From positions 1 through 64,000 of the forward strand of contig VGZC01000001.1 of NCBI GenBank assembly GCA_016872725.1: a DNA stretch of 64,000 nucleotides, written 5' to 3'. The translations under genes were made by a program, and so were the position numbers. The notes under the pieces are model-generated. The model had not been told where the DNA came from. It saw nothing but the letters and a program-made list of their open reading frames with translations, and did not search any database. This document shows, in pieces, positions 34,687 through 43,937 of this stretch. The stretch comes from Planctomycetota bacterium (GTDB lineage: Bacteria; Planctomycetota; Planctomycetia; Pirellulales; Pirellulaceae). How positions within the stretch are numbered: the stretch's first letter is position 1; each line of letters opens with the position of its first letter.

Positions 34687-36855
34687 TCACGACGCGACGA
34701 TCTGTTCGAGGTGATCGAACCGATTTTCGGCGAGGCTCGTGTCCATGGCGAGCTCCATCACGACGCTCCAGCGCCCGAGCGCGTCGCCGCGGACCTGCCA
34801 GTGCGGCATCACGACCACCGATTGATGCACCAGCTCGAATCCGCCCTCCGATTGACTCACCGTCTCGATCGGAAACGTCCAGATGCCGGCCGAACCGCCG
34901 CAGGAAAGGCGCACGTCGATTCCGAGCCATTCGTCGAGCAGGCCGAGCGTCTCCTCGTCGCGCAGATCGAGGCGAGTTCCCAACGGGCCGAACCGGCGGC
35001 CGTCGGCGGCGTGGAAATACCGATCGTCGGCGCCGGCGGGCAGGCCCGCGAAATTCCATTCGACGGCGAAATGCAGCGTCCGGTCCGACGGCAGGTTCTC
35101 GAGCATATATCCGATCTGCATCGTCGACGATCCGGCGTGGAACGTCACGCCTTTCGTCAACCGAATCGGCCGTCCGTCGACGCGGCCGTCGCGGGTGAGC
35201 TGCACCTGCATACGGTCTGGGTCGCGGCGGATGCGCGCCTCGTAGGCGGCCGTCACGAAATCGCCCAACTCGAATCCGCCTTCCGCGACCTGCTGGTGCG
35301 TGATCCCCTCGGGCAGGAAATGGTCAATCAGGCTTTTCCGCGGATACGCGTCGTAGCGGACCTGTTTGTCCAGGTCGGGTTGTTTGAACACGACCCGGTC
35401 ATGGATGCTCGCGACCGCATGGTCGTTTCCGCGTGGGCCCGCCAACACCTTGCGATGATAGGCCTCGGGACGCCTCGCGAGCGTCGCGAGCAGATTGTGC
35501 GCGATCGGCCGAACGTCCAGTTCGTACATCCGTCCGCCCGCCGACGGCGCGAACCACGCGATCAACCGGTCGTTCGCGAGACGCACTTCCTGACGCTGAT
35601 CGAAGTCGAAATCCTCGGCCGACGATTCGACGAACGGAGCCGACTTTCCCATCGCCTGATCGAGCACGTTGTCGGCCTGGATCAGTTCCGAGTAGACCGC
35701 GTTCCGAAGGTGGGGCAGGTAAATGCCGCCGAACGCGCCGTGCCAGTAGCCGCAATTGCACTGACCGCGATACAGCGCGCGCTGCGCGCGATCGAAGAGG
35801 TGCGGATCGATGCCCGACTGGCGGGCCGCTTCGAGCCGGCGACTTGTTTGCATCATCCGCGCGTACATCTCATTCGCTTCGGCGTACTTCACCTTGTAGT
35901 TGCGCCAACATCCGCCTCGGACGAATGGCCGAACCCGCGGCCAGCGCGCGTCCGACTCCATCCCGTGAACCATGTCCTCGTACTCGATCTGCCGTTCGAC
36001 GGGCAACGCCCATTCGGTCATCTCGCGATAACAGCCGTCGGGGATATAGATCGAACCGCGCGGAGGCACGTTGTCCGCGGCCTCGGCCAATGTCGTCGTC
36101 GTGATCCAATCGGCGTTCGCCGCCAGTCCGTCCAGGAACGCACGCAACCAACCCCGCTCGTAGACGTGCGTCTTCGTTTCGGGCCACGTTCCGAATTTCT
36201 CGCCGTCGTCCCCGAACACGACGACCGCATCCGGCTCCCGTTCCGCGACCCCGCGCAAATAGTCGAACGTCGCGCCCGGTTCGACGAACGGAATCAAGTA
36301 CCGCAGCCGTTCACTTCCCGGAAACACCAGCAACGTCCGCCCGTTGTCCTCGGTCACGAAGGAGCCGCAGAGTTGGTCCTCGGCCCAGCCCGCATTCTTG
36401 AAATGGAAGTCGTCCAGCAGCGTGTAGCGCACGCCCGACTCGACAAGATCCGACGTCAAACAGGGCTCCCATACCCGCTCGGGCATCCACATTCCCTGGA
36501 CACACGCGCCAAGGCGTTCCTCGAGCCACGCGCGGTAGCGGCGGATCTGGCCGATCCGGTCCCGCGCCGGCAACATCGTCAGAATCGGCTCGTAGAACGG
36601 ACCGCCCAGGATTTCGATCCGGCCGCTCGCCACCAGATGGGCGAGCCGATCGACATAGTCCGCGTGGTGTTCGTCGAGCCATTCCAGCAGCGGACCACTC
36701 GTGTGCAACACCAGGCGCAAATCGGCATACGCCTCGAACAAGTCCAAGAAGGGTCGGTAACTGTCCTGATAGGCTTGCTCGAAGACCCCGTCGAAATTGC
36801 CGACCGGTTGATGATCGTGAAGGACAAGGCAGAAGCGAATCCGAGCGGTCGTCAT
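34687..36855 (-). CDS. Glycoside hydrolase family 57 alpha-amylase / 4-alpha-glucanotransferase
   Basis: A 722-residue GH57 enzyme acting on alpha-1,4-glucans. N-terminal catalytic half: RFCLVLHDHQPVGNFDG (family motif 1), EILGGPFYEPIL, GMWMPERVWEP with the catalytic glutamate (motif 3), and VVVFGDDGEKFGTWP with the acid/base aspartate (motif 4). The second half matches the DUF1925/DUF1926 beta domains of glucanotransferases. No signal peptide, so probably cytoplasmic glycogen metabolism. A fragment near its 3' end (34866-34950) is duplicated at 33220. Confidence 0.92.
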   Translation of the reverse strand: MTTARIRFCLVLHDHQPVGNFDGVFEQAYQDSYRPFLDLFEAYADLRLVLHTSGPLLEWLDEHHADYVDRLAHLVASGRIEILGGPFYEPILTMLPARDRIGQIRRYRAWLEERLGACVQGMWMPERVWEPCLTSDLVESGVRYTLLDDFHFKNAGWAEDQLCGSFVTEDNGRTLLVFPGSERLRYLIPFVEPGATFDYLRGVAEREPDAVVVFGDDGEKFGTWPETKTHVYERGWLRAFLDGLAANADWITTTTLAEAADNVPPRGSIYIPDGCYREMTEWALPVERQIEYEDMVHGMESDARWPRVRPFVRGGCWRNYKVKYAEANEMYARMMQTSRRLEAARQSGIDPHLFDRAQRALYRGQCNCGYWHGAFGGIYLPHLRNAVYSELIQADNVLDQAMGKSAPFVESSAEDFDFDQRQEVRLANDRLIAWFAPSAGGRMYELDVRPIAHNLLATLARRPEAYHRKVLAGPRGNDHAVASIHDRVVFKQPDLDKQVRYDAYPRKSLIDHFLPEGITHQQVAEGGFELGDFVTAAYEARIRRDPDRMQVQLTRDGRVDGRPIRLTKGVTFHAGSSTMQIGYMLENLPSDRTLHFAVEWNFAGLPAGADDRYFHAADGRRFGPLGTRLDLRDEETLGLLDEWLGIDVRLSCGGSAGIWTFPIETVSQSEGGFELVHQSVVVMPHWQVRGDALGRWSVVMELAMDTSLAENRFDHLEQIVAS
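34866..34950. repeat. Parental copy of the 85-bp GH57 duplication
   Basis: The segment inside the GH57 gene from which 33220-33304 was copied. It encodes the part around SCGGSAGIWTFPIE. No flanking similarity extends beyond it on either side. Confidence 0.93.
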
Positions 36856-37045
36856 GGGGTACTCACGAATCGTCGAGGCCTACGTCGGGAGCGGGCCGCG
36901 TGCGGACCAGGACCGGCGCGCCAACAAGATGCCCGCTCTTTGGGAATCGGCAACGGCACCCCGGCTTATCCAGCTTTTCCAGTCGGAAAAGTCGTCGATC
37001 GGCCGTGGCGCGGTATGCGGACCGGCACTCGGCCCATGGCGGCCA

Positions 37046-39604
37046 TCATAGGGTAGTGGGGTTCTCGGGCCAAGCGTGTTTGGGATACCGGCGGCTCAGT
37101 TCGTGCCGAACTTTCGGATAGAGATTTTTCCAGAAGGCGGACAAATCGTCGGTGATCTGGACGGGCCGCTGGTTGGGCGCGAGGATGTGCAGCACGAGTC
37201 CGATTCGGCCGCGCGCGATCCGAGGTGTCGAATGGACGCCGAACAGGTCCTGCATGCGGACGGCGAGGATGGGTGGTCGGCCGGAGTCGTCGTAGGTGAG
37301 TCGCGCGCGATGGCCGCGCGGCGATCGCCAATGCGTGGGAAGATCGCGATCGAGGATGCGCATTCGATCGGGATCGAGTTGGGCGCGGATCCACGCAAGC
37401 CAACCCTGTTCCCGCATCTGTTCCAAGGACCGGCAGCCGCGGGCCGCTTCGCGGACATGGCGGCGCAGGGTCGCGTCATCGGCCGAGGGCCACGGCTCGT
37501 TGGGAAACCAGATCCGCGCGCAGCGCCATCGAGCGAGCCATTCACGGGCTGGCGAATCGGGGCGCGGGGCCGCGAGATTCCAGGCGCCGAGCGCGGCGTC
37601 GGCGAGCAGGGCGGCGGCTTCGCCTTCGTCGGTCACGGCGGCCGGATGATCGTCGAGGACGAGGTCGCCCCAGAGGACGCGCCGCCGCGCGCCGATTCGA
37701 TCGGCGGCTCGGTCGTACTCGAGCCGCGTTTCCTCGACGCGGCCCTCGCCAATCAACCATTCCCGTCGCACTTCCGACGCGGACCGCACAAAGGCCTCAC
37801 CCTCTCCCGCGTCCACATCGAGGCAAAGGAACAGTTCGGCGTCGCAAACGCCGCTTTCGGACGCCAGCCGCGCGCCTCGGCCGCGTTCCATGACCGCTCG
37901 ACGATCGCCGGGCCCGCGGCGCCGCGCGAGCCGATCGGGGAAGGCGGCGAGCAGTGCGCGCAGGAGGCCATCGTCGGGATCATCCCGATCCTCGTCGGGG
38001 ATCGCGGCGCGCCGCCGCGTTGGGACGTCGATCGGCGGCGCGTCGCTCGCGAGTCGCCCATCGTGGCGCACGGCGTTTCGGAGCTGATCGCGCGCGCGGA
38101 GCACGCCGCGCGCGGAGCTCGCGGAAAGCGTCCCGAGCGGAAACCGGGTGGCACCTTCGGATTCAAAACGCTCAAGGCATTCGACGCGGTCGAGCAGATC
38201 GCTGCGCGTGCGATGGACGGCTTCGCGCGGGGATCGGTCGCCGCGCAGGAACGGATCGCGTTCGGTCAGCAGAGCGGCGGCGAGCGCCGCGCGATCGGCA
38301 GCTCCGCGCCGCGCGCCTTCGATCAGCAATCGGCCGACGCGCGGAGGCACGGGGAGTTCGGCGAGCGCGCGGCCGAGGGGCGTCACGGCGCGGCCGTCCC
38401 ATGCGCCGAGCCGTCGTAGGAGGTCGAAGGCGGCATCGATCGACGGGGCGGACGGCCGTTCGTACCATGGGAATTCGGCCGGTTCGACCGCGGACGCGCA
38501 CGCGAGGCGCAGCAAGGCGCGCGAGAGATCGAGCCGCGCGACCTCGGGCTCGATCCGCTCGGCGCGATCGCGGTCACGGGCCTCGGACCAAAGCCTCAGA
38601 CATCGGCCCGGCGCCGTCCGGCCGGCTCGCCCCGCGCGCTGCCCCGCCGACGAGCGCGAAATGGGAACAGTCCGCAGGCGATCGAGTCCGAGTCGAGGGT
38701 CGAATCGAAGCGACTTTTCGAGTCCACAATCGATCACGGTTGTAACACCCTCGACGGTCACCGACGTCTCGGCGACGTTGGTCGCGAGCACGACGCGCCT
38801 CCGGTCGCTGGGGTCGAGCGCCGCGCGTTGGCGTTCGAGGGGAAGGTCGCCGTAGAGTTCCACGATCGCGACGCGCCGCGAATCGCAGTCCCCGCGTACC
38901 GCGCGCTCGACTTCCTTGATCTCGCGCAGACCGGGCAGGAACACCAGCACATCACCTCGCTCATCGCGCACCGCATCCCGGACCGCGCGCGCGACGGAAG
39001 CCGACGGAGACTCGCCGTTCGCCGGCGGCCGATACTCGATCGAGACGGGATACACGTGGCCCTCCGCCCGCACCAATCGGCTCGGCCGCAAATAGGCGAC
39101 CAGCGAATCGGCGGGCAATGTCGCCGACATGACGAGCGTCCGCAGGTCCGGCCGCGCGGACGTCGACAGGGCGCGGACCATTCCGAGCGCCACGTCGCTG
39201 TCGAGCCGCCGTTCGTGGAATTCATCGAAGATCACAACGTCGGTGCCTTCGAGGAACGGGTCGTCGAGCATTTTCCGCGCGAAGATGCCTTCGGTGACGA
39301 CCAACACGCGGGTATCGGCGCGGCAGCACCGATCGAATCGAACGTGATACCCGATCTCGCGACCGACCGGTTGACCCCGCAGATCGGCCATGCGCTGCGC
39401 GGCGGCCCGCGCCGCCAGCCGGCGGGGCTCGATCATCACAATGCGGCCTCGAACGCATTGGGAATCGAGGATCGCGAGCGGAACGCACGTTGTCTTTCCC
39501 GCGCCGGTGGGCCCTTCCACGACGACGTCTTGGCGATTCCGCAGCGCCGCGACGACGTCCGGCAGCACACGCTCGATCGGTAGCGGGGACGATGGTGGGT
39601 TCAC
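37046..39604 (-). CDS. hrpB: ATP-dependent helicase HrpB
   Basis: An 852-residue DEAH-box helicase of the HrpB family. Motif I GPTGAGKTT, Ia IEPRRLAARAAA, Ib VTEGIFARKM, II DEFHERRLDSDVALG (DEFH variant of DEAH typical of HrpB), III MSATLPAD, then VLVFLPGLREIKEVER, ATNVAETSVTVEGVTTVIDCG and QRAGRAGRTAPGRCLRLW. The HA2 and C-terminal HrpB domains follow. The GTG at 39604 with a GAGGTGGG site is preferred over an ATG at 39664, which would translate a hairpin repeat. Confidence 0.93.
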   Translation of the reverse strand: MNPPSSPLPIERVLPDVVAALRNRQDVVVEGPTGAGKTTCVPLAILDSQCVRGRIVMIEPRRLAARAAAQRMADLRGQPVGREIGYHVRFDRCCRADTRVLVVTEGIFARKMLDDPFLEGTDVVIFDEFHERRLDSDVALGMVRALSTSARPDLRTLVMSATLPADSLVAYLRPSRLVRAEGHVYPVSIEYRPPANGESPSASVARAVRDAVRDERGDVLVFLPGLREIKEVERAVRGDCDSRRVAIVELYGDLPLERQRAALDPSDRRRVVLATNVAETSVTVEGVTTVIDCGLEKSLRFDPRLGLDRLRTVPISRSSAGQRAGRAGRTAPGRCLRLWSEARDRDRAERIEPEVARLDLSRALLRLACASAVEPAEFPWYERPSAPSIDAAFDLLRRLGAWDGRAVTPLGRALAELPVPPRVGRLLIEGARRGAADRAALAAALLTERDPFLRGDRSPREAVHRTRSDLLDRVECLERFESEGATRFPLGTLSASSARGVLRARDQLRNAVRHDGRLASDAPPIDVPTRRRAAIPDEDRDDPDDGLLRALLAAFPDRLARRRGPGDRRAVMERGRGARLASESGVCDAELFLCLDVDAGEGEAFVRSASEVRREWLIGEGRVEETRLEYDRAADRIGARRRVLWGDLVLDDHPAAVTDEGEAAALLADAALGAWNLAAPRPDSPAREWLARWRCARIWFPNEPWPSADDATLRRHVREAARGCRSLEQMREQGWLAWIRAQLDPDRMRILDRDLPTHWRSPRGHRARLTYDDSGRPPILAVRMQDLFGVHSTPRIARGRIGLVLHILAPNQRPVQITDDLSAFWKNLYPKVRHELSRRYPKHAWPENPTTL

Positions 39605-39646
39605 AAAGTCGCCCACCTCTCCGAGGCGAGTCGCCCGCTTGGAAAG

Positions 39647-39665
39647 CGTGTTCCGCCGCAACACG
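39647..39665. repeat. CGTGTT(N7)AACACG hairpin, copy 1
   Basis: A 6-bp palindromic stem with a GC-rich 7-base loop, just upstream of hrpB on its leader side. A second copy lies at 39732-39750 with near-identical flanks (GAAAG before it). Confidence 0.85.
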
Positions 39666-39731
39666 GCTCGGAAGCCCTCAATCGGCCGCCGAATAGTGGG
39701 TTCGTATGTGGGCTCGTATGGGACATGAAAG

Positions 39732-39750
39732 CGTGTTCCGGCGCAACACG
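39732..39750. repeat. CGTGTT(N7)AACACG hairpin, copy 2
   Basis: Second copy of the element at 39647. Between and after the copies are short tandem repeats: GTGGG(T/C)TCGTAT twice around 39694-39719 and GGAGGGGCGTGCGAC twice around 39765-39793. Confidence 0.85.
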
Positions 39751-39872
39751 CCCCGGAGGGGCGTGCGACGGAGGGGCGTGCGACAAACGCGCCATGTTGT
39801 TACAATACCGCGATCCCGCGTTACGTCCACCCGTCTGTTTCCGGCGACGCCCAGCCACGGATACCCGCCTCC

Positions 39873-40267
39873 ATGTTCCGTCATGCACTCGGGCACACGG
39901 TCCGGTTCCTGCTCGTTCTCTCCGCCGCGTGCGCGGCCCCGCGACCCGCGACGGCGCAGGGCGCGCCAAGCCCTTCTTGGAGCCGAGCGCGCAAGTGGCG
40001 GAGAACTTCCGGCTGGCGACCGCCGTGATGACCGACGGCCGAGTCTTGTCGGGGATCCCGGGAGCCGGGACGAACGCGACCGTCACGCTGCGCACGCCGA
40101 CCGGCGATCTGGTGCTGGTGCGTGACGAGATCGAATCGCTCACCGGTTCCAGCCTCAGCCTGATGCCGGACCAATTGCTTGAGCCGTTTTCTGCGGACGA
40201 GCTGGCCGATCTGTTCGCCTATTTGATGACGTCACCTCCGGGCGCGGCATCGGCAACGGGCGAATAA
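39873..40267 (+). pseudogene. Remnant of a PVC-type cytochrome: signal peptide plus C-terminal end
   Basis: The ATG at 39873 opens a clear signal peptide (HTVRFLLVLSAACAAPRPATAQG), but this frame soon stops. In another frame, from about 39955 to 40267, sequence matches the end of the planctomycete heme-binding domain: LEPSAQVAENFRLATAVMTDGR, VLVRDEIESLTGSSLSLMPDQ and LLEPFSADELADLFAYL. The CxxCH part and all upstream domains are gone. Compare IMPEGALGAFTEQEVRDLFAYL at the end of 18218-21763. A large deletion with a frame change explains it. Confidence 0.7.
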
Positions 40268-40448
40268 TCGCGCGATCCCGATCGATCGTTCGCACCCGCG
40301 CGACCATTGCGTCCGCGCCGGGTCGTACGCTTTGACGACGGTCGGCTCACGACGTATAGGAAGTAAGGCGGAAGGGTTCCGCGCCGGCGGTACCGCCGCG
40401 CCCCGGTCGCGGCGCGGAACAGGCACGACCGCACACGATGCGCAGACG

Positions 40449-41309
40449 ATGAATTCAGAGTTCGGCCAATCCCCAGCTCCCGACGTTCGGTGGGACCGGC
40501 GCCGCGCCATGCTGATCGCGCGCGGCGAGCAGTCGCGCCGCGCCGTCGCCGAACTCGCCGATCGACTCGCCCGTCTCGAGGACGCTTGCCTCGCCTTGAT
40601 CGAATCACCCCAAGGCCCCAGCGCCGCCTCGCCCGATTCGTTCGCCGATCGGTTCGAACGCTGGGCTGTTCGGCAGGCCGAGCGCCAGGAGGAACAGGCG
40701 TCCGCGCTGCGCGGGATTCAGGAGACGCTCGGCGGGTTGGCGGAATCCGTTCGCGGCGTCGGCGTGCTCCGCTCGGCCGATTCGGCCGCATCCCCATCGC
40801 GGCCGCGGCACGGCGGCCCGACGACGGAAGGCGGCTCCGGTAAGCTCTACTGGGAACAAACCAAGCGGAAGCTCATCGAACAGCTCGAGGATCCCCATCC
40901 GCCGGAGGGCGCCGGCCCTCGGTTGCGCGACGCGGACGCGGGCGAATCGACCGATCGGCTGGCGAGCCAGGACGCGGAAATCGCCGACCTCCGATCGCAG
41001 CTCGAACAGGCCTCCCGCACGGTCCAGGCGGTCGACCTCGACCCGCTGGTCCAGGAGGAACGGCAGCGATTGCGGAAACTGCAAGCCGAGTGGGAGGAAA
41101 AACTCAGGCGGTCCGAAATCGAGATCTCGATCGAACGCGCCAAACTGGCCCGCGAGCGCACGCAGCTCGAGGAACGGCTGCGAGCCGTCGCCGTAGCGCC
41201 GGAAGGGGCGAACGAACTGGAATCGGACAGGGCCGGTGGTCGGCCGAGCGACAAGGCCACGCGCGGCCGCTGGCTCGCGCGGCTCGGACTTCTGGAAGAC
41301 GCCGAGTGA
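40449..41309 (+). CDS. Coiled-coil hypothetical protein
   Basis: A 286-residue protein with no signal or membrane segment. Residues 15-60 (RRAMLIARGEQSRRAVAEL) and about 160-255 (QDAEIADLRSQLEQASRTVQ, IERAKLARERTQLEERL) look like long coiled coils. A low-complexity linker (SADSAASPSRPRHGGPTTEGG) separates them, and the C-terminus ends GRWLARLGLLEDAE. It may be a scaffold; no family recognised. Frames extend upstream to 40332, but MNSEFGQSP is the first good ATG. Confidence 0.7.
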   Translation: MNSEFGQSPAPDVRWDRRRAMLIARGEQSRRAVAELADRLARLEDACLALIESPQGPSAASPDSFADRFERWAVRQAERQEEQASALRGIQETLGGLAESVRGVGVLRSADSAASPSRPRHGGPTTEGGSGKLYWEQTKRKLIEQLEDPHPPEGAGPRLRDADAGESTDRLASQDAEIADLRSQLEQASRTVQAVDLDPLVQEERQRLRKLQAEWEEKLRRSEIEISIERAKLARERTQLEERLRAVAVAPEGANELESDRAGGRPSDKATRGRWLARLGLLEDAE

Positions 41310-41372
41310 TCCGCCGACTCCCTTAGGGTCCGCGAAAGAACTCGTTGGTCAATTCCTCCACGATCGGTTGTT

Positions 41373-41420
41373 CGTAACACGAAGCGTGAGCGAGGAATCA
41401 CAGGACAACCCTCGGCTACG
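41373..41420. repeat. Planctomycete-type interspersed repeat fragment
   Basis: CGTAACACGAAGCGTGAGCGAGGAAT followed by ACCCTCGGCTACGCGCC lies between convergent genes. Similar strings (ACACGAAGCGTGAGCGAGG) recur between genes in many planctomycete genomes as far as I recall. Only one copy is in this window, so the call rests on that memory. Confidence 0.35.
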
Positions 41421-42333
41421 CGCCGGGTTTGATGGCGAGGATGGCGCACTGGACGGCGTCGAGGATCCGTTCGGCCGTGTTGCCGACGAAGAAACCGGAG
41501 ATGCCGTGCCGACCGATCGTGCCGAGCACGAGCAGATCGGCGCCCTGGTGGGAAATGAATTTCGGAATCTGTTCGCTCGCGTCCCCGTGCAACAGGTGCA
41601 CGTTGCTCGACCGCGAACTCATTTGGAACGGATCGAGCACTTTGTCGAGCAAGACGTACTGATCGGCGAGCGTGGCGGCCTTCAAGTCCTCGAATTCCTG
41701 TTCGTTCATCCGGTCTCGCAAGACGTTTTCGCCGTAGATCGACCAAGCATACACGATATCGAGCGCCGAACACTGGGATTTGGCGAGCTCGACGGACAGG
41801 TCCAAAACACGTTGATTGAGCCGCTGATGGGTTTCCTCGAATGTCCCCGCGTCGATCGACGCGACGATGCGACGATATCGGTCAGAGGAATCCGGCTTCA
41901 CCAGCCATAAGTCGCACGGACAGAACCGGAGAAGCCGGACACTCGTCGTCCCCAAGAACGCCTCGCGGCGGCTATGCCGTCCCTTGGTGAGCCGCACGAC
42001 CAGATCGATGGTCGATCGTTCGACCTCTTCGAGGATCGCGTGCGAGGACTTGCCCCGCAGGACGCGCGCGGCCACCGCGAGCCCTTCCCGCGCCAGCGGC
42101 GCGATGAGCTGTTCGAGCCGCTCTTCCTTTTCCTCGACCAGAGCCTGCTCGAGCGCATCCACATCGACCCGGGACACGCGAGCCGACCAGCCGAAATCGG
42201 GAACGATGTCCACGACGACCAGTCGCGCTCCATTCCTACGGGCGAGATCGGACGCTTTCTCCAGCGCCGGATGGCGCGGGAAACCGGTATCCACCACCGC
42301 GAGGATGTTCTTGAACCGCTTGAACTGGGACAT
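41416..42333 (-). CDS. Tandem universal stress protein
   Basis: A 305-residue protein with two Usp domains, like UspE. Domain 1: KNILAVVDTGFPRHPALEKASDLARRNG to CDLWLVKPDS. Domain 2: RRIVASIDAGTFEE to ADLLVLGTIGRHGISGFFVGNTAERIL, which holds the ATP-binding GxxGRHG...G(N/S)xAE motif and ends CAILAIKPG. Domain 1 lacks a full glycine motif (RLTKGRHSRREAFLGTTSVRLL). Its ATG overlaps the stop of the Hsp20 gene (TAATG), giving a coupled stress operon. Confidence 0.92.
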   Translation of the reverse strand: MSQFKRFKNILAVVDTGFPRHPALEKASDLARRNGARLVVVDIVPDFGWSARVSRVDVDALEQALVEEKEERLEQLIAPLAREGLAVAARVLRGKSSHAILEEVERSTIDLVVRLTKGRHSRREAFLGTTSVRLLRFCPCDLWLVKPDSSDRYRRIVASIDAGTFEETHQRLNQRVLDLSVELAKSQCSALDIVYAWSIYGENVLRDRMNEQEFEDLKAATLADQYVLLDKVLDPFQMSSRSSNVHLLHGDASEQIPKFISHQGADLLVLGTIGRHGISGFFVGNTAERILDAVQCAILAIKPGA

Positions 42334-42794
42334 TACGACTTGACCTTGATCTTCCTGGCTTTCGCTTCCTCACTCTTGGGCATCGTAATCACCAGGACGC
42401 CGTCGCGATACTCGGCCGCGACTTCCTCCTCGTTGACCGAGCTGGGGAGCGTGACGCTTCGCGAAAACGCGCCGACGCGCCGCTCGATCCGGTGATACGT
42501 GGTTCCTTTCTTTTCCTCTTCGACCTTCCGCTCACCGAGGACGGTCAGGACGTTGCCGCTGAGCTGGATGTCGATATCGTCGGGTTTCATGCCCGGGAGA
42601 TCAAGGCGGACCTCGACCGACGTGTCATTCTCGGTAACGTCGAGGTTGGGCGCGGCGTTCACGAGCCAGTTCTCGCCGTTGCCCCACAATCGCGACAGCA
42701 TGTCCTCGAACTCATCGCGCAGGCCCAGCACGGAGTCCTTTCGGAGTGAGGGGAACAGGCCGCGCTTTTCCTTGGAACTCAATGTGCCGAACAT
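42333..42794 (-). CDS. Hsp20 / alpha-crystallin small heat-shock protein
   Basis: A 153-residue chaperone that holds unfolding proteins. The alpha-crystallin domain runs from about residue 45: NLDVTENDTSVEVRLDLPGM, VLTVLGERKVEEEKKGTTYHR, ERRVGAFSRSVTLPSSVNEEEV and YRDGVLVITMPKSEEAKARKI (IxV-like tail IKVKS). A perfect AAAGGAGGT precedes the ATG at 42794. First gene of an operon with the universal stress protein. The 570-base region 42795-43364 upstream is shared with the divergent Rieske gene; a GC-rich inverted repeat (about 43050-43087) is the only structure noted there. Confidence 0.95.
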   Translation of the reverse strand: MFGTLSSKEKRGLFPSLRKDSVLGLRDEFEDMLSRLWGNGENWLVNAAPNLDVTENDTSVEVRLDLPGMKPDDIDIQLSGNVLTVLGERKVEEEKKGTTYHRIERRVGAFSRSVTLPSSVNEEEVAAEYRDGVLVITMPKSEEAKARKIKVKS

Positions 42795-43364
42795 CGCACA
42801 CCTCCTTTCGCCCGACGGGGCGGGGACCGGGAAAGGGAAACCGAAAGACCGCACGTTCTTCCACCGATTCGCTGCCCCCGGCGTCCGCGACGCGCGGCAC
42901 CCGGCATGGTCCCGGTCGATCCACTGCCCCCGGGGATGGCCCCGCGTCGCGAACCCAAGCCGCGCGATAGAAAGTGCAAATCATGGACCACTCGCATGCT
43001 CGTGCGCGTGCCGATGTCGGTGTCGTCCGCTTGAGCGATCGAATGCCCACCGCGCGCGCGTCTCCGCGCGCTCGTCAGCGCGCGCGGGGGAGGATCGGAC
43101 AGTGCGGTCCGTCCGTTCGGTGAAAAAAAGTCGGTCGGCGGCCCTGCGTCGATCGGCCGCAGGCCTCGCGAAATGATCGGGGATTCCCGAGCCGAACGGA
43201 GGTCGATCACCTGGATAAGGTTGGTCTTGTCCGCGCGCGATGCGCGGCGTTGGCCTACATATTGCCAAAGGGAACGTGCGAACCGGTCGAGGGACATCGG
43301 TTTCCGCGTTTGTGGGGCGGAACGACGTATCGGCCGGTGAGCGGGTCGGGGAGCGGCGAGCATC

Positions 43365-43937
43365 ATGGCGGAACACGGCGAGGCGCGGGGGCGCGTGTCG
43401 GACGGCGGCGAGCCGGACGGCGGCGAGCCGAACGGAAGGCGATTGTTCCTGCGCGCGGCGATGGGCGGCGGATTGGCCGCCGGGTACGGAACGTTCGCCA
43501 TGATGGCGGGCAAGTTCCTCTATTCGGGCGGCGGGTCGGCCGTCGGTTGGCAATTCGTCGCGACGGTCGACAGCGTGGGGATCGGCGAATCGATCGCCTA
43601 TGCCGCGCCGAACGGAGCGAAACTGGTCGTCACGCGACAGTCGGAGGGCGAAACGGCCGACTGCTTCACGGCCCTGTCAAGCGTTTGCCCGCATTTGGGC
43701 TGCCAGGTCCACTGGGAACCCCAGAACGAACGGTTTTTCTGTCCGTGCCACAACGGAGCCTTTGACCGGGAAGGCAATCCGACCGAAGGGCCGCCGTTGG
43801 CCGCGCGGCAGATCCTCACCCGGTTCCCGCTGAAGGTGGAAAACGGCCTCTTGTATGTCGAAACTCCGCTGACGACACTCGCCGACGCGGGGGATGCGGA
43901 GGTCCGGGGCGCGGCGCCGGGAGGTCCGATCGGATGA
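43365..43937 (+). CDS. Rieske [2Fe-2S] protein of a bc-type complex
   Basis: A 190-residue quinol-oxidase-complex subunit. A charged N-terminus precedes RRLFLRAAMGGGLAAG, a Tat-type signal/anchor (residues 25-52). Cluster box I CPHLGC (Cys108, His110, Cys113) and box II CPCHNGAFD (Cys126, Cys128, His129). It takes electrons from quinol at the outer face of the membrane. Its stop overlaps the cytochrome b start (ATGA at 43934-43937). GGGAG precedes the ATG. Confidence 0.95.
   Translation: MAEHGEARGRVSDGGEPDGGEPNGRRLFLRAAMGGGLAAGYGTFAMMAGKFLYSGGGSAVGWQFVATVDSVGIGESIAYAAPNGAKLVVTRQSEGETADCFTALSSVCPHLGCQVHWEPQNERFFCPCHNGAFDREGNPTEGPPLAARQILTRFPLKVENGLLYVETPLTTLADAGDAEVRGAAPGGPIG

Noticed and set aside
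34606-37056. 816-codon plus-strand frame
   Set aside because: It lies antisense to the GH57 gene, whose motifs are unambiguous; the length comes from high GC content.
43050-43087. CGCGCG inverted repeat upstream of the Rieske gene as a regulator site
   Set aside because: Simple GC alternation is expected often at this base composition; there is no second copy or adjacent regulator.
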